The notes below the pieces were generated by a model, which worked only from the letters and a program-made list of their open reading frames with translations, had not been told where the DNA came from and did no database searches. From a virus, in IMG/VR virus record IMGVR_UViG_3300031673_000177, positions 1 to 40,480 of that record: a DNA stretch of 40,480 nucleotides; one strand, written 5' to 3'. Positions 9,294-17,709 of this stretch are shown here, piece after piece. A program made the position numbers and the translations under genes. Numbering within the stretch: position 1 is the stretch's first letter; every line of letters begins with the position of its first letter.

Positions 9294-10210
9294 GGCAGCG
9301 CCTGCTGGCCGGGCGAGCTGGAATAACTTCCTGATCCCGGCACGTTGACTGCCTGTGGCAAGTAATCGACCATACCTATTGGGGCCAACCCATACGCAGC
9401 TGACAGCGATGTTGCAGGCGTAGCCAGCACGGGTACTTTAGTGACCACGCCGTTAGTGCTGACAGCCTGCGGGATCTGGAACTGGCCTTGCGTGGCGGAG
9501 GGTACGGAAGACGGACTGACCACGCCCAACCCGGTAGTCTGCGTGGTGTCAGGGCGCGCCGACAACGGCGTAGTGGCCGTGGAAGCGGTGTATATCTGCT
9601 CGAACTCCACGCGCATGCGCAGGCCGGTGATGGTCTTGGCGTTCTCTTGAGGAGATACTTCCGTGACCACCATGTTGGTGTACGCGCGCAAGCGCGTGAC
9701 GATCGTCAACGGCTGGCGCGCGGACTGTAGTGACAATATGGTCTGGTATGCGCTGACGCTCTTGCTGGGCGCCCCCGTGAATGGTGCAGCCGTGGACGGC
9801 GTGGTGCTGGCTGTGGAGCCAGTGGCGGGCGCGAGCTGCCCGGTGGCGTAGGCCGCCATCACGTCGCTCATGCCGACGTCCATGCTTAGCCGCGCGGGCA
9901 GCAAGTATGCATGGCTGGAGATCGACGCCCCAGTCTGCACCGGGTGCATGGTTTTCTCCAATCTTTGGGTGTGGTCTAGCGAGAACACTGCGTCGAACAC
10001 GTAGGTAAACTGGGTGCTTCCGCTGCCACTTATAAGGTAGCCGCCCTCTATGTCAGAGGCAGAAACGGACCCGGAGGCACTGCCGACCATATTACTGGCG
10101 CCTTGCACTGGCGCCTGCGTCACGCTTATCATGGCCGGACCTTTGAACCATTGCGGCGGCGCGTATCCGGCTGATGCGGTGTATTCTGGCGTGGCGGCGA
10201 TTACGGTCAT
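9290..10210 (-). CDS. Dit-like baseplate/tail protein
   Basis: This 306-residue protein has an N-terminal domain with HPVQTGASISSHAYLLPARL, then SVSAYQTILSLQSARQPLTI and LRAYTNMVVTEVSPQENA, a pattern seen in the Dit-like N-terminal domain of contractile-phage baseplate proteins. The C-terminal third is rich in Ser, Thr, Pro and Ala and may be flexible. It begins one base after the tape-measure gene ends. It probably links tail tube and baseplate. Confidence 0.7.
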   Translation of the reverse strand: MTVIAATPEYTASAGYAPPQWFKGPAMISVTQAPVQGASNMVGSASGSVSASDIEGGYLISGSGSTQFTYVFDAVFSLDHTQRLEKTMHPVQTGASISSHAYLLPARLSMDVGMSDVMAAYATGQLAPATGSTASTTPSTAAPFTGAPSKSVSAYQTILSLQSARQPLTIVTRLRAYTNMVVTEVSPQENAKTITGLRMRVEFEQIYTASTATTPLSARPDTTQTTGLGVVSPSSVPSATQGQFQIPQAVSTNGVVTKVPVLATPATSLSAAYGLAPIGMVDYLPQAVNVPGSGSYSSSPGQQALP

Positions 10211-10211
10211 T

Positions 10212-11783
10212 TCAATAGCTCCATGCTTGTGCCTGGAACTCGTCCAGGTTGCGCTGTACCTGCTTGCCAGTGCGGTCGGCCACCACGGCGGCTATGTGCT
10301 CTGCGCTGGCATTGCTTCTGCCCACCGATACGTTCACGTTGACGGACCCTATGGTCGCCCCAGATTTGTATGCTCTGTCGTACCTCTCCAACCCAGCAGC
10401 ATACACCGCCGGATTGTCGCTGTAGTACGCGCCTAGCCTTCCATGCTTCAATGCACGTGCGAACTGCGTCGGGTCCGTGGCCGAGAGCGCATCCGGATAG
10501 TTGCGCTTCAGATTAGCCGCGTAGTACGCCGCGAACTCGCCCAGAGAGCCGAATGCGCGGTAATCCGTACCGGACCCCCCTGGAACGTTTATACCGGCCA
10601 GATTGTTGGCCGCGCCCAAGTGCGTAAAGCCGCCCGTCTCATGCGCCCATTGCGCCCATATTATGTCGGCAGGCACGCCGGTGGCCGCGCTCACTTGCTG
10701 CGCGGCACCTTTGGCCTCCGCCGCCAAGTCCGCCGAAGATCCGCCCGGCACGCGCATCCCCGCAGGATGTCCAGCGCGGTACGCGTCGAACAGGCCGCCC
10801 AGTACGCCGCCGCTCACTGCGCCTATCGTGGTGCCGGCCGCTCCGCCGCCCACCGCGCCGGCCAACATGCCGGCAGGGCCGCCGGCCACGCCGGCCACGC
10901 CGCCTATGATGGTTCCTAGCATACCGCCTACCGTGCCGCCGCCCACTGCACCGGTCAGCAGGCCAGTGAACTTCACCAGTAGGTCAGCGGCCACCGCGAT
11001 CCAGTGGGCCACGTCCGCGATAGCACGCGCCAGTTTGTCGAACGAAACGGCACCCTGCAGCGTCTCGTCTCCGGCCAGCAGTCCTATGATGTTCGTGAAC
11101 ACCTGCGCGAAGTCCACGCCCACCTGCCAGACATCCTTCATTATCTTCTCTATGTCACGCCAGACAGGCAAGAAGTCCCGCACCAGCGTCTTCGAAATAC
11201 GCGGTAGCGAGTTCACTACCCAATCGTTGAACTGCCGCAGCTTCTTGAGTAGTGTATCCGGCCCCAACCCCAGCGCGCGCAGGAAATCTGTCACAACGTG
11301 CATGCCTAGGTATTTGAGTTCCACTTCCATGCGTGTAAACTCAAAGCGAATGTCGCGCACCTTGCGCATCTGCGCGTCAAAATCCCTGCCTGCGGCCATA
11401 GCGCGCTGATCCTGTATGAGCGTGGCCGCGCGCCCGCGCAGTTCTGGGTCCCACATGAGGTTTTCCAGTGGCTGGCCCAGCGCGTCCATTGCCACCTTGA
11501 GGTCGCGCGCCTGATTCTTGCCCATGTACATGTGGAGCCCGAAAAGCCTAAATTCTTGGTCCGCCATGGCTACGTTGTCCACCAGCCCCACGGCGGCCGA
11601 GCCTACGGCCGCAAAGGCACCCACGAGGGCGGCCTCTACCCCAAGAACACGCTTGCTCAGCGCGCCTATGGTCCTCTCCACATCGGAGGAAATTTCACGC
11701 AGCGCCGACTGAAACTTTCCTATTCCGACAGCATCCACAGTGGCGCCGAGGCGCAAGAGGTATTCGTCAATGAAGCTGGGCAT
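10212..11783 (-). CDS. Tail tape measure protein with C-terminal muralytic domain
   Basis: This 523-residue protein begins like a tape measure (FIDEYLLRLGATVDAVGIGK, then FQSALREISSDVERT) and has a central Gly/Ala-rich membrane-like stretch near residues 285-345 (GGGTVGGMLGTIIGGVAGVA). From about residue 360, ATGVPADIIWAQWAHETGGF and NNLAGINVP are typical of a FlgJ/GH73-type N-acetylglucosaminidase or lysozyme domain; the Glu of HETGG is the likely acid. The length is short for a tape measure and would predict a tail of modest length. Its ATG lies just after the TAG that ends the chaperone extension. Confidence 0.83.
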   Translation of the reverse strand: MPSFIDEYLLRLGATVDAVGIGKFQSALREISSDVERTIGALSKRVLGVEAALVGAFAAVGSAAVGLVDNVAMADQEFRLFGLHMYMGKNQARDLKVAMDALGQPLENLMWDPELRGRAATLIQDQRAMAAGRDFDAQMRKVRDIRFEFTRMEVELKYLGMHVVTDFLRALGLGPDTLLKKLRQFNDWVVNSLPRISKTLVRDFLPVWRDIEKIMKDVWQVGVDFAQVFTNIIGLLAGDETLQGAVSFDKLARAIADVAHWIAVAADLLVKFTGLLTGAVGGGTVGGMLGTIIGGVAGVAGGPAGMLAGAVGGGAAGTTIGAVSGGVLGGLFDAYRAGHPAGMRVPGGSSADLAAEAKGAAQQVSAATGVPADIIWAQWAHETGGFTHLGAANNLAGINVPGGSGTDYRAFGSLGEFAAYYAANLKRNYPDALSATDPTQFARALKHGRLGAYYSDNPAVYAAGLERYDRAYKSGATIGSVNVNVSVGRSNASAEHIAAVVADRTGKQVQRNLDEFQAQAWSY

Positions 11784-12092
11784 CTATTCCCCTCCTTGCT
11801 GCCTGGCGCGCCATTCCGTGTAGCGCCGCTGGTTTTCGTCCTTCACGTCAAGATACTCAAGCACGTCCGCCAAGTCACCCACGTCGTATGTGCCGTCCCA
11901 CATCTCATGCTGGCGCCACAGCCCCGCCGCCACCGGGCGCCACACTAGCGCATCGATGGTCGGGAATGGCGTAGGGTCCCAACTTAGCTCTTGGCCGGGG
12001 TCGGCGAGTTCCCGGCCAAGTAAGGGGCGAGGTTGAATACCAGTGACTCGGTCATAATCTGCGTGACCAGGAATGGGTCTGTCTGTACGTCT
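11784..12092 (-). CDS. -1 frame extension of the tail assembly chaperone
   Basis: This frame is open from a TGA at 12093-12095 to a TAG at 11784-11786 and overlaps the end of the chaperone gene in the -1 frame. It contains no ATG before WDPTPFPTIDALVWRP; the sequence continues HEMWDGTYDVGDLADVLEYL and ends ARQQGGE. The gap between tube/chaperone and tape measure is where phages make a G-GT fusion by programmed frameshifting, so I read this as the T part. I see no textbook slippery heptamer; a Pro CCT codon preceded by C (CCC in the -1 frame) upstream of the stop is a weak candidate. Independent translation from a rare start is the alternative. Confidence 0.55.
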   Translation of the reverse strand, partial: RRTDRPIPGHADYDRVTGIQPRPLLGRELADPGQELSWDPTPFPTIDALVWRPVAAGLWRQHEMWDGTYDVGDLADVLEYLDVKDENQRRYTEWRARQQGGE

Positions 12093-12439
12093 TCAGTGCC
12101 CGGCGTCCAGCGTCCGTCGCCAGCCATCAATGGCATGGGCAGACCGCCTGCGTCTACACGGCTAGTCGCCTTAAGCGTCTCCATCTGCGCTTTCTCATAG
12201 TCGGCCAGGTCCATCTGCATGAAGCCTATCGCGCAGATGGTACGCAGACGTTGCTCTGGTGTCAGATCGGAAGCTTGCTCCGCGCCTTCCGCAGCCTCGC
12301 CACCTTGATGTGCGGCCTGCGCGGCCTTGTTGCACGCCCACATCAGGCGGTGCCACAAGTACCCACCCACAGCAGGCGTGACGCGGCGCAACTGGTACTC
12401 AGATGCGCCAATAGGCACATTCTTCGTTCTGTCATTCAC
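11984..12439 (-). CDS. Tail assembly chaperone-like protein
   Basis: This 151-residue protein starts at GTG 12439, preceded by AAGGAGG. It is not a strong family match by eye, but it lies exactly between the tail tube and tape-measure genes, has the size of the G-type chaperone, is helical and acidic (AAEGAEQASDLTPEQRLRTI), and ends in a region where the -1 frame stays open into the next segment. A chaperone that coats the tape measure during tail assembly is inferred mainly from position and from the overlapping frame. Confidence 0.6.
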   Translation of the reverse strand: MNDRTKNVPIGASEYQLRRVTPAVGGYLWHRLMWACNKAAQAAHQGGEAAEGAEQASDLTPEQRLRTICAIGFMQMDLADYEKAQMETLKATSRVDAGGLPMPLMAGDGRWTPGTEDVQTDPFLVTQIMTESLVFNLAPYLAGNSPTPAKS

Positions 12440-12466
12440 TTTAGGTTCCTCCTTGCTAAGATGGTT

Positions 12467-12922
12467 CTACGTGTTGATCGCGTTGGCCGCCATCAAGCCC
12501 CAGGTGATGTTCTGCCCCTTGGCGGCGTACGGCTTGTCGGGAAACTTCTTGAAGCTTACTCCCTGCAAGTTGTGCTGCGAGCCGTCGGTCAGCATGACGA
12601 ATTGAATGGTGGTGGCGGCCCAACCGGATACGTCGTCGTTGTTGGCGGCCAGCAGGCAGAGGTTGTAGAGGACCAGCAATTCTTGGTGAAGCAGGCTGGA
12701 TTCTTGCACTTCAACATCCAGATCGGCGTTGTCGCCGGCTTCGTAACTGGTCATCACAGTGCCGTCCGCAGCCACCAGATGGCTGGTACGCTCGGTCAGC
12801 ATGCGCACGATGAACTGCCCGGCGCCGATGTTGCCGCCCGTGAGCGGGATGGTAATGCCGAAGACTGGGTTCACTAGGACCCCCGTCAGACTTTTGAAGC
12901 TGTAGGTTGCGCCCTGCGCCAT
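12467..12922 (-). CDS. Tail tube protein
   Basis: This 151-residue protein begins MAQGATYSFKSLTGVLVNP and continues IPLTGGNIGAGQFIVRMLTE, followed by SYEAGDNADLDVEVQESS, the pattern of the DUF3277-like tube proteins that pair with DUF3383 sheaths. It follows the sheath gene directly, the canonical order. It should form the inner tube through which DNA passes. Confidence 0.8.
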   Translation of the reverse strand: MAQGATYSFKSLTGVLVNPVFGITIPLTGGNIGAGQFIVRMLTERTSHLVAADGTVMTSYEAGDNADLDVEVQESSLLHQELLVLYNLCLLAANNDDVSGWAATTIQFVMLTDGSQHNLQGVSFKKFPDKPYAAKGQNITWGLMAANAINT

Positions 12923-12943
12923 TGTCCGCTCTCCTTATTCTGG

Positions 12944-14569
12944 TTACAGCTGGGTGTACACGCCAATGACGAGCGATTGAACCGCGCCGGCACTGGTGAT
13001 GGTGCAGTAAATGGGCGCGGCCTTGCCGGCGGCGATGTCCGCCTGTGACACCGTGGAATATGGCGGTGACACGTTGATGTACCCCAGCGGCACGGCGCTG
13101 CCCGTGGATGGCCCGCCATACTTTGCCAGTACAGGCGCGCCTGCCCACACGCCGCCGGCTAGGAAGCCGATGGATGCGGAGTTGGCGCACGCGTTGTTAG
13201 CGCCCTGCAGCAACAGCTGCTGCCCCGCATTAGTTTGTGGAACGGCGGGCGTGGATTGCAGCACGTTGATGATGTCGAGTTGCAGGTTGGCCACTAATAC
13301 GGCCAGCTGCAGCCATAGGTATGCGGGCGAGCCGTTGCTCATGAACCCCGGCTCGTACAACTGGTACGGCTGGAAGTTGCAATAAGCGTTGAAATTGGCG
13401 CTTACGATATTTGTATACTCGGTCTGTGTAAGCGGCTCGGCGGCGATGCCGATGAGTTGCTTGTGCGCCGTGGTGAAGAAGCTACCGGCCAGCCCAGTAT
13501 TCAACCCCATCTCTACGCCCATAACGGCCGCTGCAGCATAGATGTTGTTCGGATACAGGCCACCTTGTGTAGTGGCATAGGTACCGAGTACGCGGTACTT
13601 CAGCGTCTGCAATTGCAGCGCTAGATTGTTGGCCGTACCAGCCGGGATAGCTGAGTTTGCGGACCATGGATAGTAGCGGGTGGTCTGCCACAGCGGGTCG
13701 GCCCAAGCAGCCAGTGCCAGGTTGTCGGCGTCCACCGGGTTGTAGACAGATAGCCCGTACCAGCCATTGTTGGCGGCGCGGCAAGCCACAGCGGCCTGTA
13801 GAAGCGTCTCGCCTATGGCGGTGATGTTCACCTTGAGGCCGGTGCCTGCGGATGGCGACACAGCTACGGTGCTCAGCGCACTTGCGACGGTGTAGCCAGT
13901 ACCCTGCGAGCCGCTTATGACCTCGGCCGTCAGCACCTGACCGCTCGTACCAACCGTGAGCACCTTGCCGGTGCCGTAGCTGGCGTTCGACTGCGTAACG
14001 GTGAAGGTGTCATTGGCTGCGTAACCGGAACCCAGCGCTCCGATGCTGGTCTGCGCGGCTGTGACCGTGGTGGACGCCGTGGCAGTGAGTACGGCGGTGG
14101 TGGCGTTTGTGACGGACGTAATGGTGGTGACCAATGCCGCGCCAGCCGCGCCTGCGCCTTCCACGATGATCGTAGTGCCTACATCGCCGCTTACGAAGTC
14201 AGCCGTGGCGCTGGTAAGTGTGTCGCTGACGGCCGTCATGGCTCCGTCGGTCACGGTACGCCCATCCAGCGTGATAGTCTGCAGCGCGGTGGGATCCTGC
14301 GCGCCAATCCAGATGAACTGCGCGGGCGTGGTCTGCGAAAGGTAGATCTGCGCCGCGATGTACTCCGGGTCGGCCGTGGTAAATCCATCCGTGAGCATGG
14401 CCGATGTGGACGAGTACTGACGTACGCGCGGGTTGACGCCGTACGACGGAATGACGCCGCTGTTGCCGATGAACAGCCCTTGGTTGAACCCAGCCGCGAT
14501 CACCGCCGCTGGGGCGACCGTTACGCTAATGTCCACGATGTTCGTGAGAGAGAGGGGCGGAATTGACAC
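12944..14569 (-). CDS. Contractile tail sheath protein, DUF3383-like
   Basis: This 541-residue protein starts at ATG 14569 with AAGGAG upstream. The N-terminus (LTNIVDISVTVAPAAVIAAG, then RQYSSTSAMLTDGF and PEYIAAQIYLSQ) and the C-terminal half (GSFFTTAHKQLIGIAAEPLT, NAYCNFQPYQLYEPGFMSNG) match DUF3383 sheaths of contractile phages. Residues about 100-250 are beta-rich, Ala/Thr/Val-rich inserted modules that probably decorate the sheath surface. Presence of a sheath sets the tail type as contractile. Confidence 0.87.
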   Translation of the reverse strand: MSIPPLSLTNIVDISVTVAPAAVIAAGFNQGLFIGNSGVIPSYGVNPRVRQYSSTSAMLTDGFTTADPEYIAAQIYLSQTTPAQFIWIGAQDPTALQTITLDGRTVTDGAMTAVSDTLTSATADFVSGDVGTTIIVEGAGAAGAALVTTITSVTNATTAVLTATASTTVTAAQTSIGALGSGYAANDTFTVTQSNASYGTGKVLTVGTSGQVLTAEVISGSQGTGYTVASALSTVAVSPSAGTGLKVNITAIGETLLQAAVACRAANNGWYGLSVYNPVDADNLALAAWADPLWQTTRYYPWSANSAIPAGTANNLALQLQTLKYRVLGTYATTQGGLYPNNIYAAAAVMGVEMGLNTGLAGSFFTTAHKQLIGIAAEPLTQTEYTNIVSANFNAYCNFQPYQLYEPGFMSNGSPAYLWLQLAVLVANLQLDIINVLQSTPAVPQTNAGQQLLLQGANNACANSASIGFLAGGVWAGAPVLAKYGGPSTGSAVPLGYINVSPPYSTVSQADIAAGKAAPIYCTITSAGAVQSLVIGVYTQL

Positions 14570-14587
14570 TTGGTGGTCTCCTTGTGG

Positions 14588-15214
14588 CTACTTTGTGACC
14601 GTAAAGTCCGCCACCGGATCATTGGGCGAACCGTCGTACAGTTTCACTTCGACGCTGGTCGCAGCGCCGCCGACCGGCGTGGTCAAGGTCTCAGTGACCT
14701 GCTCGTAGAGGCTAATTTCGAAGTCTGCCCGCGGCCACCACATCGCGTTCCAGTTCTCAGGGGCATAGGTGACTTCGTGCGGGTCGTTGACCAGGTAAAG
14801 CGCGCTGTTGGAAATCTGATCGTTGACCCAGTCCATGAACATGCCGCTGCGCACGGCCCGCAGGTTGTCCTCTGCATTTGGACCATACGCTGTCCAGGCG
14901 ATGCGCCAACCTTTGGTATAGGTCCACGACTGCGTGACGGGGTCGCCTGTTGTGCCGGTTCCACCGTTGGCCTCGTCGCGCACGCGGCTGTATTCCACGT
15001 CCGTGGGTACGCACAGCAGCGCGCAGCGGTCCTGGCCCGGCGTGCGAATGAACGGCTGCCCCTCCTGCTGCCAGTCAACCGTCACCCGAGAGAAGTCCGG
15101 CGGATTCACGCCGAGCATACCGCACGTGAGGGCCTGCCACAGCGTGGCCATTTGCGACACCGTGAAAGCGGAGGACTGCAATATTTGGCCATTGGGGTAC
15201 GTAATGGTGGTCAC
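14588..15214 (-). CDS. Tail terminator-like neck protein
   Basis: I place the start at GTG 15214, which shares GTGA with the stop of the HNH gene; the longer open frame upstream lies antiparallel to that gene's coding and reads like shadow sequence. The 208-residue product (ITYPNGQILQSSAFTVSQMA, VTVDWQQEGQPFIRTPGQDR, GWRIAWTAYGPNAEDNLR) resembles the gp12-like neck/tail-terminator family. It lies directly before the sheath, as expected for the terminator ring at the head end of the tail. Confidence 0.68.
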   Translation of the reverse strand: MTTITYPNGQILQSSAFTVSQMATLWQALTCGMLGVNPPDFSRVTVDWQQEGQPFIRTPGQDRCALLCVPTDVEYSRVRDEANGGTGTTGDPVTQSWTYTKGWRIAWTAYGPNAEDNLRAVRSGMFMDWVNDQISNSALYLVNDPHEVTYAPENWNAMWWPRADFEISLYEQVTETLTTPVGGAATSVEVKLYDGSPNDPVADFTVTK

Positions 15215-15702
15215 GGCGCGGCTTCCAACATCTTTACCCGCGCCATGCACGTCACCCAATCGGTACTGACGCACGCCTGAGCATCCTTCAGGCTGATCTT
15301 GCCGGCGCACACCAACTTGGGCAGCGGGTCTTCTACGCCGTGGTCCTTGACGCGCGCATCGGCTATCGGCTGCGGCCACAAGTTTTGTACGGCATCCGAG
15401 CCGCCGATCTCCAGCGATATGAGGTGATCCAGCTCCCAATTGGGACCCGGGCACGCCGTAGCCTGCCCGTACGCCTTGCACGCAGCTTTCTTCTCTGATT
15501 CGCTGACTTTGCGCCACGGGCCGGTTCTGAAGTCCTTGGCGCAGAGGTTGGCCTCCACACCGCCGACCATGTGTGGCTTCTTGGATGTGTCAGCAACCAG
15601 GCGCGCGTCCACCGCGCCCGGCGTGATTTTGGGGTTGGGCCGCGCGTACTGCTGCGCCATGAGTGGCATGGCAAGCAGCGCCAAAACGAGAAACTTAATC
15701 AT
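15211..15702 (-). CDS. Secreted HNH-type nuclease-like protein
   Basis: This 163-residue protein has a clear signal peptide (residues 1-17, MIKFLVLALLAMPLMAQ) and a C-terminal HNH-like core: ELDHLISLEIGGSDAVQNLW at residues 90-109, then DARVKDHGVEDPL and VSTDW. This matches a widespread small secreted bacterial family with DHLIPLELGG..NLWPQ. It sits between two neck genes with 4-base overlaps on both sides, so it is expressed with virion genes although its signal would direct it out of the cytoplasm. It may be a cargo gene acquired from bacteria. Nuclease activity is unproven. Confidence 0.78.
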   Translation of the reverse strand: MIKFLVLALLAMPLMAQQYARPNPKITPGAVDARLVADTSKKPHMVGGVEANLCAKDFRTGPWRKVSESEKKAACKAYGQATACPGPNWELDHLISLEIGGSDAVQNLWPQPIADARVKDHGVEDPLPKLVCAGKISLKDAQACVSTDWVTCMARVKMLEAAP

Positions 15703-16286
15703 GCGGCCTCCTCTCGTGTGCCCATGCTCTTCCAGTAACCGCTACCGGGGTCATACTGCGTGGTCAGAATGCGGTACGTGTGACCCTCCCACTGTATCTT
15801 GTCGCTCGCGGCCGCCTGCACATCAGCCTCTACGGTCCAAATGATGTATGGTGCCACGGCGGCCTGGACGGCCAATGTAACCACGTTGCCAGAAAGCACG
15901 TAGGCCGTCGAAGGTTCCAACAATCCTCCGACATATACGTCGCACGCTCCACCGGGAGGTGCCTGACTCAGCGTGAATACCGTTCCGGGCACCGAGCCCA
16001 TCGGAGTCTCGCCGTGCGTCGTCGGGGCAGGCGCGTAACCGCGCGTGGTGTACACCTGTATGGTGGTCCAGAAGGCGCGCACGCTGCCCACGCGGTCCGC
16101 CTCGGGCAGCATGGCGATTTCCTTTGGAGACGCCTGCTGCACAGGCCCCAGGATCGTGATGGGGAAAGTGGTAGATTGGAACCCACCCTCTACCCACGTG
16201 CCCGTGCTGCGCAATATAGTGAACGGCTGCGACGGGCGTAGATCCGGGTCCGAGACGACGTCCTGCATGTTGATCATCGTAGCCAA
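15699..16286 (-). CDS. Head-closure/neck protein with inserted beta module
   Basis: This 195-residue protein lies between the connector genes and the tail terminator. Residues 1-90 (RPSQPFTILRSTGTWVEGGF; FPITILGPVQQASPKEI; VGSVRAFWTTIQVYT) and 160-195 (KIQWEGHTYRILTTQYDPGS) together resemble phage head-closure or stopper proteins. Residues 91-152 (HGETPMGSVPGTVFTL; YVGGLLEPSTAYVLSGN) are an inserted module shared with a connector protein and a tail fibre of this phage. The insertion interrupts what is otherwise one domain. Confidence 0.65.
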   Translation of the reverse strand: MATMINMQDVVSDPDLRPSQPFTILRSTGTWVEGGFQSTTFPITILGPVQQASPKEIAMLPEADRVGSVRAFWTTIQVYTTRGYAPAPTTHGETPMGSVPGTVFTLSQAPPGGACDVYVGGLLEPSTAYVLSGNVVTLAVQAAVAPYIIWTVEADVQAAASDKIQWEGHTYRILTTQYDPGSGYWKSMGTREEAA

Positions 16287-16771
16287 TCATCAGACAACGA
16301 CATGTAGAATGCCGTCGCTGATACCTCTGGATACTTCTTGTGCATCGCACTGGCCGCCCAATTAAGTCGCGCCCAACGCCCGTCATCCTTGCCGGACAAC
16401 GCAGTGCGTGCCAAGTGATACAGGTTCACAGCTTCGTGCATGTACTTGGCAGGCGCCCGGCCTGCGTCTTTCGCATAGGCCGTATTCGCAATTTTTCGCA
16501 ATGCTTGGCGACGGGTTTTAAATGCGTAAGGGTGGCCGGCCACCTTGACCCACACGTCGCCACCACGAATGGCTGCAAGTATACCTGGCGTATCTTTGTC
16601 GAACCTTCTAAAATCCTCTGGAAACTTGCCGCCTTTGCCGCCCCAACCAGCCTCTATAATTACGGCATCGCCAGACTTCAATTCATCGGCGTCCATCACA
16701 GCGTCCAGCGCCCTGTGCAGTTGCGCCCTATCGTATGTCTTCTTCACGGTTCCACGCTCCCAGTCTCCCAT
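16274..16771 (-). CDS. Unknown neck-region protein with LHRALDAVMD motif
   Basis: I do not recognise this 165-residue protein as a family. Residues 17-26 are LHRALDAVMD, the same peptide found in two large head proteins of this window. The centre is Gly/Lys-rich (IIEAGWGGKGGKFPEDFRRF) and the C-terminal half is helical and basic (YMHEAVNLYHLARTALSG). It overlaps the genes on both sides (by 28 and 13 bases), so it is translated with the neck genes. A virion or head-assembly role is only inferred from context. Confidence 0.6.
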   Translation of the reverse strand: MGDWERGTVKKTYDRAQLHRALDAVMDADELKSGDAVIIEAGWGGKGGKFPEDFRRFDKDTPGILAAIRGGDVWVKVAGHPYAFKTRRQALRKIANTAYAKDAGRAPAKYMHEAVNLYHLARTALSGKDDGRWARLNWAASAMHKKYPEVSATAFYMSLSDDWLR

Positions 16772-16953
16772 TGCGATTCAAGATAGAGGCAACCGCAGCC
16801 GTAGCAGTACGTGACTCGGGTGCGGCGCATGCGGTTCATGTATGGTTCGCGCACCTGCACGGGCATCATAAGCTCGCCCAGCCGTATGGGTGCGTCGCAC
16901 TCCTTGCACGTCTCGGCTTTGTCAGCCGGTACAAAATGCGCGCGGCGCGTCAC
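16744..16953 (-). CDS. Small zinc-ribbon protein
   Basis: This 69-residue protein starts at GTG 16953, overlapping the previous stop as GTGA. It has one CKEC pair (ETCKECDAPIRLGELM) and a second Cys cluster near the end (YCYGCGCLYLES), spaced to bind one zinc ion. It is one of several small Cys-rich proteins in the head/neck operon. Its function is unknown; DNA or protein binding is possible. Confidence 0.65.
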   Translation of the reverse strand: MTRRAHFVPADKAETCKECDAPIRLGELMMPVQVREPYMNRMRRTRVTYCYGCGCLYLESQWETGSVEP

Positions 16954-17099
16954 ACAAGCTCCAAAGACGTGCCCAGGAACAGCGCGCCCACGAGTTCGGC
17001 CACGCGGTAGAACACCAGGCCGTTGTGTGCCTCTACGGCACTGACGGTGTAGACTGTAGGCCCCTGGCCGACTAGCCTGACGCGGTCTCCGATCTTCAT
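16950..17099 (-). CDS. 49-residue SH3-like small protein
   Basis: This short gene starts at ATG 17099 behind GAGGAG and ends in a TGA shared with the next start (GTGA). The product begins MKIGDRVRLVGQGPTVYTVS and ends with LFLGTSLELV, a pattern seen in small SH3-like barrel proteins of phages that begin KxGDxVxLxxxG. The strong ribosome site and coupled overlap support translation. The function is unknown. Confidence 0.65.
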   Translation of the reverse strand: MKIGDRVRLVGQGPTVYTVSAVEAHNGLVFYRVAELVGALFLGTSLELV

Positions 17100-17103
17100 A
17101 TCG

Positions 17104-17709
17104 TCACTCCTCGTCCACTATGCCCTGTATAGCCGCGCGCATGGCACCAGTGTCAATGCCCGGACGAGCGCTGCCTTTGCGCTTAATCGTGGACGGCGCG
17201 TTGGGCGCCCAGTTGTTGCGGCTGTCGGTAAACCAGGAACGCGCCGCATTCTGCCCGCGCAGCGCTGCCCGCTTCATGTTCTTTACGGCCAGTTCATGGT
17301 CACCGGCTACCGCAGCCTTCACGCTGGCTGCTATCTCTTTCGCGATCTTTTCCTGGTTGGCATCGACGGCAGGTTCCAGCACAGGTCTCGGCTCTTGCAG
17401 TTGCAGTGGTGATCCTTTTTCATGCAGATGCAGGTCAGCAGCTGCGGAGTAGCCGGGCTTCGCCTTGCGCCCTTTGGTGAAAATGAATAGCAGCTCGGCA
17501 TTGTTGATGTCGTTGTCGGCGGCCTTCTGCAGCCGCTCCTTGCGACGGCCCTTGGCCTTGCCGGCCATGCCCAGTAGCTGCGCAGACCGTGCTCCGGCCG
17601 CCGCCGCTGGCACCCCGACGTAGGCAGCTAGTTTCTGCGCGCCGAACACGCGCTTGAGCACGGCCGCAGCGCCGCTCTTGCGCGCCAGCGTAATCTTAGG
17701 GCCTGTCAT
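17104..17709 (-). CDS. Tail-completion/neck protein, HK97 gp10- or Mu G-like
   Basis: I place the start at ATG 17709, sharing ATGA with the previous gene, giving 201 residues. The N-terminal half is basic and helical (AAAGARSAQLLGMAGKAKGR). The C-terminal half (VKNMKRAALRGQNAARSWFT, then WAPNAPSTIKRKG and PGIDTGAMRAAI) has the W-x-P-x-x-P-x-T-x-x-x-K...L/I-D-T-G pattern of gp10/virion-morphogenesis proteins that complete the tail-head joint. Position between connector and head closure agrees. Confidence 0.65.
   Translation of the reverse strand: MTGPKITLARKSGAAAVLKRVFGAQKLAAYVGVPAAAAGARSAQLLGMAGKAKGRRKERLQKAADNDINNAELLFIFTKGRKAKPGYSAAADLHLHEKGSPLQLQEPRPVLEPAVDANQEKIAKEIAASVKAAVAGDHELAVKNMKRAALRGQNAARSWFTDSRNNWAPNAPSTIKRKGSARPGIDTGAMRAAIQGIVDEE

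Noticed and set aside
10603-11409. A 268-codon plus-strand open frame with a Pro/Ala-rich product
   Set aside because: It is the antisense of the Gly/Ala-rich centre of the tape measure; no independent coding support.
14588-15517. A longer 309-residue version of the tail-terminator gene
   Set aside because: The first 101 residues overlap the HNH gene in another frame and look like shadow; the GTG at 15214 shares GTGA with the HNH stop.
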